Of a DNA stretch of 64,000 bases, positions 26,946 to 39,800 are shown one piece after another (within the stretch, counting starts at the first letter, position 1; each line of letters begins with the position of its first letter). Source of the DNA: Montifringilla adamsi (lineage: Eukaryota > Chordata > Aves > Passeriformes > Passeridae). Where the stretch lies: NCBI GenBank assembly GCA_017590115.1, contig JAGGNK010006892.1, forward strand, positions 17,844,139-17,908,138, in the 5' to 3' direction. A program made the translations under genes and the position numbers. Under the pieces are notes generated by a model. That model was given only the letters and a program-made list of their open reading frames with translations. It made no database searches and was not told where the DNA came from.

Positions 26946-28183
26946 CTAAATATTTGCTGAGAACCATGCCCATTGTATGGTAGGAGAACAATAGCCAAGT
27001 CCAAATTGGAGCTTTCTAGAGAAATCAATTCTGATTTTACAATCAGCCTGTTAAAGTTTCTGCGTGTTATAGAAAATGTTGCAAGCAGGGCTAATGTACT
27101 AACAAACATTTGTCTTGGGCAGAATGGCTATAAAATATAGCAGAGCTGTCATTACTTTATTTTTTTAACAATCCTAATATGTAATCACTGTTTTCTAATG
27201 CACTTCTTAATATTTTAGTGTTTCTCACGTCTCTGTATCTTCAGAAAACAACTTCTTCCATTGAAGTGCTGACATTTTCCTTAAATAAGCAACACCAAAC
27301 ACTAAACTTCATTTTCACAAAATAAATTATTCAGTAAGTCTTCTTTAATTATCTCCTCTTTGACTGCTTTGTTGCCTGAAATGTTCATTGCTCTTGCAGA
27401 GAAAACGAACCCCTGGATTTCCCTGATGGTTATTGCAGATGTCAGCTGTAGTGTTCAGGCTCTTCAAAGCATCGCTCCCATGGCCTAATCTCCAGCGCTC
27501 CCCAAACCTCACCAGTGATTACTTTGGTGTGTTTTAGTAGTGACTGTGAGGTGGGGGGAAGTACTCATTGCTAGATTTTGTTATCCACAGAAAAAGCTTT
27601 TACCATTGAAAAATGCAAGTTGAATACTGATTAATGTGCCAAAGACAGCTAAGGTCGTGGCTACATATAGAGTGGGAAACTTGCCATGTATTGATGGGAT
27701 AATCAAACGGGATGGAGGAGTGAGTGAACCGTAGATAACAGAGATTAGCCACGTCACTTAACGGACAATTGGAAGGTGCCTGCATGCTGTTAAGAGTAAC
27801 CTGATCCAAACAGCTGCACAGAAGAGTAAAGTAGCTTTAATCCTGCACCGTGTGCCCTTCTGTTTACGTCCCTGTTATCACAGATAATAGCATGGTGGTA
27901 TTCGGTCTCAAAGCTTCTCTCTGACGGGCAAACAGGAGGCAGGGGAAGCAGTTGCATGGCAAAGCTTTGTTCACTGCTCCTGGAGGAGTGCTGCAGCTCA
28001 GGCTCACCCTAAATGACTGAAGTACTGTGTTGAGCTGTGTGGGATTTTGATAGAACATCCTGGTGAATCAATACATTCTGTGTTTGCACTCCAGGCTAGA
28101 TAGCTGAAATCTCTGCAAAGGCTTACTCCTCTTCCCTGGAAAGCCATCCAGCATTTGGATGTTACCAGGCGGGCTTGGATGTA

Positions 28184-28210
28184 TCAGTCAGTCATTCAAC
28201 CACTGACTGA
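28184..28210. repeat. 9-bp inverted repeat, hairpin-capable
   Basis: The arms 'tcagtcagt' (28184-28192) and 'actgactga' (28202-28210) are perfect reverse complements around a 9-base spacer. The same CTGA-rich motif recurs downstream to about 28275. It may simply reflect a short CTGA-rich repeat. Confidence 0.6.
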
Positions 28211-31200
28211 CTGAGCTGTGTCCTTCAGGCCAAGCTCTGACATATCAATCAGCTGAGGCTAACTCTGACTGAGACTAGACTGGTGCACAGCTCACAACAA
28301 GTTTTGTCCTTTAGCATGCACTCGGTAACTGTCAACACTGAACCTGCAAAGTTGAAGTTCCTTTCTCATGTCCAGGCCTGAGATTACTTTGTACTGAAGA
28401 TAAACACGTCTTGGGCTTTATAGCCACTGTCTTTGCAGGAGTGTGCAGCTGTGGCATGCTGTTGACCTCTTGAAAACCAAACAGCCAAGGCTTTCTCTTT
28501 CCCCACAACCTTCCCAAAAAGCCAGCAGATTTTTTGGTAAATACATTTGTACTAACAATTGTATCTTTTTTCCTTTTCAATTTTTTCTTACCAGATTGAT
28601 TCAGTCTTTCATTCCTGAACGTGACAGGTGAACTCTTTGGGCCAAGTTTTAACTTGCAGCTTGTATTTTTAAGGGAGAAGTAGGACATGGAAAACCAGGC
28701 TTTGAAATGGAAATTCTGCCTCAGCTACAGCCACAGCAGTGCTGCTCAGAGCCCTGTTTTGTTTTCTTTTTCCCCTAGTCAGCCAAATCAGAGTCACTGC
28801 TTCTTGTTCAAAGGAGAAGTGTTAACTTTCCAGAATTCCCTGTGCTGCTGCTTATGAGTCTTACAGGCGTTGTCAAATGTCGTATCCAGTAATCCATGTC
28901 TTTGAGCAGGTCTTGAGTTTCTAAGAAAAGACTATTCTTCTCTGACTTCCAGAGTCTTGGAGCTAGCTCTAGGATACAGGGACCCCAAACAAAATAGAGG
29001 GTATGTTTTAATATTCCAGTGCTTGCGTGTAATTCTAGGCCAATGTATGCATTTCTGCTGGATAGCCCTACCCCAGCTGTATGCTTCTATGTTACCAGGC
29101 TGCCATCAGATCAGTAGCTGATATGCATACAGCCTGTGCAGAGTAAACCACTATTGGATATTTGTGGAAACAGTTAATATGTCACTGGGAAGTTCCTTAA
29201 ATGTTTGCTCAATACCAAAGTCAAATGATAAAGTGAAGGTTAGTTGATTGTCAAGCTGGAGCTTCTACATTGTAGCTGATTGGATGGCCACTGTAGTTGT
29301 GAGCTACTGTTAAAGTTTTTCTTTTTTTATGCTGTCTCTTCTGGAATTGGTCTTGTTTCTAAATATACAAATTCTGATCTAATTCCATTTGGAGAGGTCC
29401 TATGCTTTGGCAGATGGCAGAACTTTCTGCAGAGTGGCTTGCAAATGTTGGGGTGTGAAGCACGCTTGGCAGTGATGCTCGGAAAATGATCTGGTGGGAT
29501 TTGTGAAGCATGTTGTGCTGCTATGCAGTACCTGGGAGAATGAAACCATGAGCACAGCGTAGTGTGCCCAGACCTTGCACAGGGTAGTATAAAGCATCAC
29601 TCCTTGGCATTTCCTCCAGTGCTGAAACAGCAGGATTTTAGCTGACGATCTTGCCTGGCCATCTGGTGAAAGAGTGTGAAGGAACTTTACAGGGACTAAT
29701 TATTTCCCAGATTAATACTGCTGACAAGTACTCCACGAGGCAGTGTGTATGTTTGCAGGGTGTTATGCTGCTAGAAATGCCATTAATTATTTTGCCTGTG
29801 ATTCGCCGAACACTGCGATTCTGTGTGCTGGCGTTCTGCCCCAACATCACCATCTGTGTATACTCTAGTATTTATGTCAGAACTTTCTGGAGACTTTTCC
29901 ATTTTCAGATTTAAGAGCCTGGATTAAGTGAATGTTAGTAGAAGGTGTTAAAACAATCTATTTTTTTAACACAGTTTCCCTCTCAAAGCTTGTCAAAGTC
30001 TGCTTACTAACAATATGCTCTGTGGGTTGTATTCTAGGTGTAACTGCTCTCAGGCACTGCAGTTTAAATGGAGTGTAAGACTCTTATGCATTGATTAACT
30101 TTTCCCTGTTTTCTTCTTAAGAGAAGTTACTGAGACATACTTTTTTATACCTTGTAACTAAGGTATAATATTTATTTTGTTGTAATGAGTGCATGAAAAA
30201 TACAGCATTGGTTATCTATGCACATGGAGACACATCAATAATTTGATCAAAGATGTCAGCATAATCAATGCAACCATCACAAGTGTTAAAATAATAATAG
30301 AAATGTTCCTGGTTTCAAAGTAGTAGAAATACTGAAGTTTAAACTCTGGTTTTATTTCATGACTTCACTAGATTCTGATTGATGATGATTTTCATCCCAA
30401 CACAGAATTCTCATGTAATTCCACATCCAATCAAAGAACTGTTCCTTTTAAATTGATTTATCTACAGAGCTCTTATTAAGAATAATTTCAGATTAAAATG
30501 CCCATAAGTTCTCTTTGACCTTTTGTGTTACTGAGTCCTCAAGGTCTTTTAATACTTCAGGTGTATAAAACCAGTCTGATATGACAAACCCCTCTAGGTT
30601 TTTGTGTTGTTTAGACAGATGTCCTGCCTTATTTACTGAAAAATGGAACAATCACCCAGTGGAGCAACACATATGGTCTAAATTCACTGACCTATATTCA
30701 TTGATAAAAAGAAAATCTCTGGTGGAACCTCAGAGAGGGAAGAAACATCGTGTTATCCCTTCAGAGAGAAAAAAAAAAGGAATCAAAGAGTTTAAAGAAC
30801 ACTGGGGAGTTTATATAAGATAAAAGTGGTTTTGGGGTGGATGGCTGTGTGGAAAAAAAAGTTATTTTATATTCTGAGGGCAGAAACAGAGGAAAGTAGT
30901 AGAATTTGTGAAAGTTGGGTGGGATAAATTGAGAAAGGTAAGATTTATGGGGTAGCAAGAAGCACCTTGTAAATGAAGCAGTGTTGCTGTCCTGAGGGAG
31001 AAGGGTGTTCTTGCATGGGAGAAAGCTCTGGATTTTGCTCACTGCTCTCAGAAGTATCACCCAACCCAAACCCCAAAGTTAGTACATAACTTTTCAGGAA
31101 AAAAACATCATTTCTCATAATTGAGAAAGGAACAGGTAAGACGAGGCTACTGAACTCAGAATCTTAGATTATTAAATTGCTTCAGGGGTACAGTCACTCA

Positions 31201-34200
31201 CCGTTTCTTATCACAATGACTGCTGTAGTCAACCTAGAAACCTCTTATGAATGGCCAAATAAAACCTGTATTCTTTCCCTTTTGTTACCTTTGTATTTGG
31301 CAAAGGTTTTCCTTATTTGCATGAGTCTTTAGATCTCTAGCACAGCATAACTCAAAAGTTTATTCTTAATGCAGTGTCTGCTTAACCCTGACTCTGATTG
31401 AAGAGGTGATCCTACCCCTGTGAGGGCACCTGTGCTGTAGAGCCAGAAGGATGCTGACAGGACTGTTAGTGATGACCCAGAGAATCTGATCTGTTGCTGG
31501 TGCAGCAACTCTCTGTTCCCAGTGCGTGGCTTCCCAGAGAATCTGTTAAAACCTCCTTGTGGCTTTAAGTCCAGAGTAGGTAAAGTGCAAGCTGAGTCAC
31601 CTCTGCAACAGAAGACAAACTCTTGAACTGCAAGAAGATGAGTACTTTCACAAAGCAGACTATTTGACTGCCTGATTTACATTCAGCTACCAGAAGCCTG
31701 GGTGGTGGTTTTCCTTGAAGGAGTCAAACCTGTTTTGCAAAGGCTTTCGTGGAGCCCTGCCTATAGGATCCAGCATTCTAACTGTAAGAAATACTGTTGC
31801 AAAACAGGGAGCCAACATTTACCTGAGTTTAACCATATTAAGGAGTCAGGATGATTCAGGCCACATGTTTAACTTGAAATTCCGTCAAGAAGAGCCTTCT
31901 CCTCTCAGGCAGGCTGCAGAGTATGCCTGTATGACTTGCCTAAACACAGTGCTTACATCCTGGGCAGCAAAAGTTTGTTGAAAAGAAACTCTGCTCTACA
32001 GAGATGAAGTGATTTGCCCTTCACTAGCATTGGCTGGAGTCCAGAGATCAGAGTTCAGACCTCCAAGCCTGAGACTCTGGCCAGATGCAGAGATTGCTCT
32101 GCAGGTGTCTAGGTCTGAACCACAGACAGCAGGTGTGGTTCAGGCAGCGTTTAGCTCAGCACTGAAAATAATTTCAGTCTGAGCTAGGTACATGGAATGA
32201 GTTGAATGAATCATGCCCTGGAAATACTTAATTTTCTCTATTGTTTGTGAAAGGAACTTAAGGTGACTAGTTCAGCTGTAGATGCTTGCAGAAAGGTGAG
32301 ATGAGTCCAGCCTCTCATCACAGCCCTTACTCTACAAATGCTGGCCTTTAATAGCAACAGACTGTAGTCAATTTCAGCTCCTGATGGATCTGTATACTGG
32401 AATAGGGAATAGACTGGACTGGTTGGGAGATTGCCAATTGAGATTTCAGTCTTAAACATAACTAAGACAATCTGCTGCTATGTGTTGTGAGTGATGGATC
32501 ACAAGTAAATCAAATCCTAGATCTTGATTCTAGTCACTTTTACAAATATAAAAGCAAAGGATAGGTTGTTGCAGGTTAATGCAGATAGGACATGAGCTAA
32601 TAATAAACAGCTTTAATACCAATGGTCCCCATGGTTTGGTCCCCATCCATACAGTTTTCAACAGTATTTTTCATCGTCTCACTTCTTCATGCGCAGTGCT
32701 CTGGTGACCCCTTTTCTCACACAAACATCTGCCTGGTGCTCCTTCTCTGGATTACAGGACTGGAGCTCTTTTTCACATTTGTTCCTTGCTCCAGATTCTC
32801 TAAGCCTTTTTCCTTTCCATACAGGACAAGCCTGTTGTCACAGCAGCTTGGATTGGCTTAAGCAACATGTAAGGGTAGAAAAATTGAAATGACCCTGAGA
32901 TGTGTAGTATGAAATGTCTTCCCACTGAATAGCTGAACAACAGACAGAGCATTAGGATAAACCTGAGCATCACAGATGATTTAAATCTGTTGCTCCCTCA
33001 CAGCATGATGGTGCCCTGTGTGTCTGAGCTATGTCTTTGCCCTGTGCGAAGGGAGTAGGCTGGATGTGAGGTTTGAGTGCTCTGTCTTAACTTTCCAACT
33101 GCTATTTTTATTACATTACCTCACAGAGCATCCAGCTGAGAACAGGACCTTGCTGTGGGAAGTACAAGGAGTGTACAAATGGTTTTGTGCAGATTTTGAC
33201 CAAATTCCACAGTCTTTTGGCGAGTCTTGAACAGCCGTTGACTAAAAAAGCAAGAGAGTTACACAGGACAAGTGAGGTGCAAAATAGGAGAGAAAAATCT
33301 GGGGGGAGCTTACCATGAATCAAAAAGAAATGAAGTATACATGTCTTTGTTTTTTGTAATTTGCTTTTATGCTTCATTCTGTCTTTTCTTGGATGTCCTT
33401 AGTGGCCCATGATAATCAAGCAGGTGATCAAGACATCTGCAGGGTGTGAACCAATCCCCAATAATGAATTCAAAGTTTCTAAAGCAATAAAGGATCTGCT
33501 TTTATAAATTACTTGGCACACCTTCAGTTTACTCGTTTTAACAAAGACTGAGCTGGAGCCAGGAATGAGCAAGGCCTCTATCACTGAAGATTAAGCAAAT
33601 CTCTCCCTGTTTCCCCCAACCCTAACATTGTGCTGCAATATTTCAAATAATGCCTCCTCACTAATCTATACTTCTAAGTGAAATATCTGTAATGTATTTT
33701 GTTACATTCTTCTATCTTGGATTGGTTATGTCACAGTTGATCTCTGAGGTTGCTCCAAATTAATGAGATTAGACTTCTTTCCAAATTTTCTATGCTTAAA
33801 TACATTGCTTTGATCTTCTTGTGTGCCAGGACTGAAAAGAAAATGGAATGACTTTTTGCAGGAAATAATTGTTTCTGGTAATGGAGAAGGATCATAACAA
33901 TGTGTTTGCTTAGCTGCAGATTGACTCTCCATGGATAGGGAATCCAAATCCGAGCTTTGCTAAGATGTTCAAGGGAGCTGTGTGTTGGCTCTACAAGAGT
34001 TCCCAAATGGATGCAGCTCTGCCAAGAGCCCTGCTCCTGTCAGAGCTGTGTATGCAGGTTTGTGATTGTTGATAAGCAAGGACTCCCGCAGGAGGATCAA
34101 ATTGTCTCTCCTTTTTCTTAGTAGAGCTTCACTATGACACTTACCTGGAGGGCACTTTCTGGTCCGTGAGTCCTGCACCACCGGCCACAAGTTTCACATC

Positions 34201-34248
34201 ATCTAATCCCTCTGGAATTTTCCCATCTAATCCCTCTGGAATTTTCCC
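34201..34248. repeat. 24-bp exact tandem duplication
   Basis: Two identical adjacent 24-base units begin 'atctaatccctctggaattt', at 34201-34224 and 34225-34248. The surrounding sequence is unique. This is a recent-looking local duplication with no gene context. Confidence 0.85.
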
Positions 34249-36306
34249 ATGTTTTAGAAATACCTGGATAGCAAAAGTCTCTGCTGTAAAGGCTGGGAAT
34301 TGTCTTCTGTTTTCTACCTAGCTGCATTGACTGCCATGTCACTTGCTTTTATGACCCAAATTTAAGTATCTTCTCTCATGTATCATTCTCATACTATTTT
34401 TCTTAGATTAATCCCCTTATGCTCCCCTAGAGAGGGAGAGATCAGCCTGTCTCTACTTTTGTTTGACTAGACTATACAAACCACATTTTTTTTGCTCCTC
34501 TCCCTAAAGAGGTTTATATCTCCGTCAGTTACCTTAAATGTCATTATCTGCATATTGCATTGAATGTGGCTTGCCAATTGGGTCACTTGGTATCTCACCA
34601 ATGCTTTATACAGAGACACCTAAATTTCTGAGTCTGTGTTGAAAAAGCTTCCCTAATATTCCATTTGCCTTTGTTTTGGCTGCACCACATCAGAAGCTTG
34701 CAATTACTTTATGATCAGTTGATTCCAGTGATTCCAGCTGTTGTGATTTGAGCTGTTACTTGTGTTACAAATCCATGAGGGCAAGACAAAAGTGTTGTGA
34801 GCTTACTGACTGCCACAGAAAGCAAGTGCTGGAACAAGGACAGACCTGGACACGGCCTGATGCCACCAGTGCCAGACGTGACATCAGACTTTCTCTTGTA
34901 AAACTTCTTGGTTTTAAGCAAGATAACATTGATACCATGGAAGTCATGGAATACATTATTTTCATTATTGTCCTTGTCTCCAAGATAACATCCCTGATTT
35001 GTGTAGCAGCACAGAATAAGGTGAAGTCACATTCAAAACAGTAACTTTGCTTATCAGAAGGAAGCAGTATTATTTCTGTAGGGCACAGCCATGGCTAATC
35101 ACTTTGCTTGCATTTGTATTTCTCAAAAAACATCCCCCTATATATGATAAGGATAATGGCCTCATGCCACAATTCCTCACCCAAGGATCCCTTTTCCAAG
35201 GACAGGGAAAGGGCTGATGACAGGAGAGACCCTCTGCAGGGGAGGTGCCTGTGGGAGGTGTGTATGCTGATGGTGATTATCAGGTAGTCACAACAGGAAG
35301 GCAGAAGCCAGCCTAAATGCTCACATGCTGCATTCAGATAGCAAAGCTCCTAGCTCCTAACGTAATCTGCCGCTGATCAAACAGGGATTGGGCTAAGCCA
35401 GGACTTGGCTGAGTGTAATATTCCTCTTGCCAAGGAGGTCAAGGCTAGGCTGGGCTGGCTGGGAACTGATGGAGAAAATGACGGAGGTTGGTTGATTGTG
35501 TGTCAGGGCAGACAGATGCTCCCCAGCCCACTGGGGACCTCTCTGAGATAAACAGCTCTCTCCTTAGGTTTCCAGGTAGGTGCAAGGGTCACAGTCTGGA
35601 TCTCATTGCAAAGAAAATTAATTAGTGCAAGAGAAGTCTGTGAGAGAGCAAGGAGGGGGAATAATTTCTCACTGTCTAGATCAGATGAGAACAGAATATG
35701 GTTGCTCCAGAGTGTCCTTTTTAGCAAAACACTGGGAAACAGTGTGTAACAGGGAGTGATTTAGCCTGACTTTATTCACTTCTTAAGTCTTTATTGCATA
35801 CACTGTGGTTTTCTTTCATTTTTTCCAACTTCTCCAAAATCCAAAGGGTTTTGTGTGAGTGACAGTTCTGCCTGAGAAAGGCAAGAATTGTTATTTGCAA
35901 GTGGGTGCAATTTCCTTGTCTTCTATGATTGTACTTCCCTGTCATCTTCCTGGTTATCAGCCTATTCCAGTTTCTTTTACTTTTATTTGTCCTTTCATTG
36001 CAAATAATGGATTTCTCAACACTTCTTCTCTTTCATTTTTTAAAATAATCTCATTATCCATTAAGATTGATGAACTGTTTCCTGCCTTCCTGCTTTCTCT
36101 CAGTTTTCCTTCTGCTGTCTCTGCAAATATTCTTCAGCACTCTGATGTTGTCCTCACATCCGTTGTGTGATGAGGCTTATTAGTACAAGCTTTGCACTTT
36201 CTTTGTAGGTCATGGTGTGGCTTTATGCTGGCTGACTTGGACCCTTTTGTCCTGAAATTTCAAGTAAAAAGGCCAAAAACTATTGACTGGATTATGGAGA
36301 AAATGT

Positions 36307-36455
36307 AAAAAAAAAAAAAAAAAATTTAAAAAAATGCTTTTTAAAAATGCTTTTCCAGAATTAGCTTTTAAAAAATATACTTACATTGTCATAACTTCCT
36401 TATTCTCATCTCTACTTAAAAAAAAAACACCAAAAAACAAAAAAAAAAAAAACCA
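36307..36455. repeat. Cluster of A-rich tracts
   Basis: Eighteen consecutive A residues at 36307-36324 are followed by further A runs. A second A-rich, C-interrupted tract lies at 36418-36455. The cluster sits about 170 bases upstream of a CR1 fragment but is not its tail, because that CR1 copy points rightwards and ends near 36899. Confidence 0.65.
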
Positions 36456-36625
36456 AGATAGAAACTTTCCTGACAGAAATGTGTAGAATTTTAATGGGGT
36501 GATGGGGTTATTTTTATTGAAAAAACTGATCTGCATTAGTAACCCTAAAGGGGTGAAAACCTGTTCTCTTAAAGGCAGCAGATGTTTTGCTGTGAACATT
36601 TAGGCACTGATCTCTTCTTGATGGT

Positions 36626-36899
36626 ACCCAGAGACAGAACCTGAGGTAATGGCCTGAAGCTGCTTCAGGAGAGATTTAGGTTGGACATTAGGAAAAGATT
36701 CCTCACCCAGAGGGTGGCTGGGCACTGGAACAGGCTCCCCAAGGAAATGGTCATGGAACCAACACTGACAGAGTTCAGGAATCTTTTGAACAATGCTTTC
36801 AAGAATGTGGTGCAACTCTTGGGGTGTCCTGTGCAGGGCCAGGAATCGGACTCAATGATTCTAGTGAGTCCCTTCCAATTCCAGGTATTCTATGATTTC
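36626..36899 (+). mobile_element. CR1 LINE fragment, 3' end, plus strand
   Basis: A short CR1 3' fragment on the plus strand. Landmarks in order are 'ggtaatggcctgaagctgc', 'agatttaggttggacattag', 'gggcactggaacaggctccc' and 'cccttccaattccaggtatt'. It ends with a single CR1-like 'attctatgatttc' terminus. It is 5'-truncated and diverged, with no intact ORF expected. Confidence 0.88.
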
Positions 36900-39800
36900 T
36901 TGCCAGGAACTTATGCAAGGTTCAGGAGCATCTAGAGGATGAAAGCCTGTCCTGCTCAGTGCTCTAGGCAGTTGGGGAGAAAAAGATATTTTGATGCAGA
37001 AAGTAATGGGATGCTCCAGGCACTGCTTCTCCTCCTGACAGGGTTTGACTCTGGCTTTGGGACCATGTGAGAAATGGGGCAGAAGATGCTCAGTTGCACT
37101 CTGGGGGATTCCACTGACTATGGATGTTTTTAAATTTGAAGCTGCAAATACAACGTAAATGTGGTATTTTTGTATGATTGTATTTTTACTGGGGTTTTTT
37201 GTACATAAGCTCTTTTCCAGAGTGAAAAGTCAAAAAGCCAGAGAAAAAGCATTTCAGGAGTAGTAGGCAATTACTATTCAGTGGTTGATTCCTGCCTTTC
37301 AGGGTTATTTCATTGGGATTTGGAGTCTGGGAGTACGGTGAAGTTCTCTACAGGATCCCAAGAAGTTTCATCAGCTACATTTACTTGTATATCCCCCAGC
37401 CACATCCATGCAGTAAACTAAACAGGGAGCCTTCCTGAACACTCATTGATCTCCTCCTGGCTAAATCTTTGGAGTGGCTGGCAGCATAACTTTGGTCCAT
37501 GAAGGTTAATGTTCTCCCAAACATTTCCTTAGAATATCTGCAGTCTTTGAACACTCAAGAATGCAGTTACAAGTATCCATCCTCCTTTGCGGGTAATAAT
37601 TTTTGGAAGGATAGAGATGGACTGATGGGCCATTTCAAGCCAGCTGTCCCCACTGCCCAGGAACATTTTTAGCCATGTGTACTTTTAGTCTAGATGTTGG
37701 CTGAAGTGCTACCATACCACTTTCTTTCCTTTTTCTTTTTGCTAAACGCTTAATATCCTTTTTGATTTGAAGTATGTAATTTCACCAAGAGAGCTGTTCT
37801 ATGAGAACATAAATGATGGCATTTTATGAAAAAAGTGAGGTGTCATAGGGGCATTTTTGTTATTTGGCAAAATTCTTGCCAGCATAACTCATACAACAAT
37901 AGAACAAAACCCAACAGGTGGAAAACATTTGCACAAATAGCAGTAATTGCAACTGAAAGGTGTAATTGTTGTATCTTCATCTGACATGATGAATTTGAAA
38001 TACCATTAATTATACAAAAAATTAAAGGGGACATTCTGTGTAAACAAAGTAATACAGTTCACACAGGAAAATTTTCACTGATAATCTCTTTTCATATGCA
38101 AAACCTGATCCAAAGAGACTCCTTTTGGTGATAAGAGCTGTTCTAAAATAACTCACATTTGCTTCCCACAGTGTAGTCTTTCAGCTATAGCCAGGACAGT
38201 TTTTCTCTAACAAGTGATCTTGTTAATAAATGTAGCTATTTTATTCCCAAAGTTCCTCTTGAGAAATTTCACTTTGTATGAATTCATCTATCATGGGAAA
38301 TTATTGAGGTGCTTGATTTGGGTGCACATTTATCTGCAGATCTTTACAGAACTACTCATTAAATTCTCTCCATTACACAGGGTTTAAAAAGACAAATTTG
38401 AACTTCATGTGAGTCCTGCCTTACCCAGGGCTTTTAGCTGCTGTGTTTACGTCAAGGCTGCTTGCACATGGCTTCTTCCACTGTCCTCACTGCAATCTTT
38501 AAATAAGAGCGAGACAAAATTAGGTCATTTCCAAGTGTTCTCTGAGCACTGAGCTGTTGACCCACTCCCAAGTAGCAATATGAAAGTATGTGAGTGTAGT
38601 AGCTTAGAATTTAAAATCTCTCGATGCAATTATGATACAGGACTTCTGCTAGTGGCCTTCACTAATCTGGTGGTATTTTTATTCTAACATGCAATTGACT
38701 AAATGTTTTTTGGATTTTTTTGTATTTGATGGGAATGAGGAGGGAAGAATGTAGGCTCACTTTAGCTTGTGGGATTTTTCGCGTTCTCTAAACAACTGAG
38801 AATGAAAGACTGGTGGACATGTCTCTGAGTAACAGAGATAAGAGGTACAAACAATAATTTCTTAATTACTTGGATGATGAACCTTTGTCAAGATGCTCAG
38901 CTTCCAGATTTAAGACTGTGGAGAAATTAGCAAAGACAAGAGAACTCATAATTTTTTTGCTGTGTCATGGGGGCATCATTGCTGGCCTGGACCATTGCCA
39001 GTGCAGGCAGCACATCAGCTCCCTGCTGTGCAGGGATCTCAGGCCTTCTTACACCTTCTTCTTGCATGTCAGTGCCTGGTTTCTCAGGCACTGAAATCCT
39101 TTAATTTATCCACATTCTTGGTGTCAACACACAATGCCTTTGAATACCCAAGATTCAACTGCATGATCAAATACTATGGTCTCTGTGATCTAATATTCCC
39201 TTCATCCTAAAAATCAATTCACAGAATCAAAATCAATAATGCCCTAACATATGTAACTTGTCAGTTCTGAAATCTGTTTCTTGCTTGTCGTTGTTTTTGC
39301 GAGCCTTGTGTTTTAGCAGAAAATGTCCTTGCTGAATCATATAACTTCAAAGAACATCCCCAAAATGGAAGTATGTGCAGTAAGACCAAAGTGCAGAAAA
39401 ATTTTGATTGCATTTCAGTGCAGTTGTATGTCTTTGCTTTCATGTCTGTGATAGGAGCACAGACTTCAGATCACATAGCAGAAATTGGATCAGAGACACC
39501 ATCTGACTCCTTATGCGCTCACACCACTAGTTTTTTTGCCTACTCCTGCAACATATGAAACTGGCTGGCATTTTTCAGTTAATAAAGAGGATAGATATCA
39601 TAGAGACTTTGTTACCTCTCAGTGATGCTTTGCACTTTCCCCAAGGATAAGGTACAAGCATTTTCTGCATGCTTGTAGTTTGAACAGAACATTAGATGTC
39701 AAGACTATGGGAGAGGAAGGAGAGAAGATGAAAGTTGAAACATGATTAGGTATACATGTATTGCAGGGAAGTAATTAAGGTCTTGGATAGGTTTTGCATG

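Larger units (their letters stand above)
26946..36625. other. Long gene-free AT-rich interval
   Basis: I found no exon or named transposon in these 9.7 kb. Small structures include a hairpin-capable inverted repeat at 28184-28210 and a 24-bp exact tandem duplication at 34201-34248. A-rich tracts lie at 36307-36324 and 36418-36455. Open frames such as 31715-31981 (+) and 30761-31069 (-) show no domain I recognise. Confidence 0.55.
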
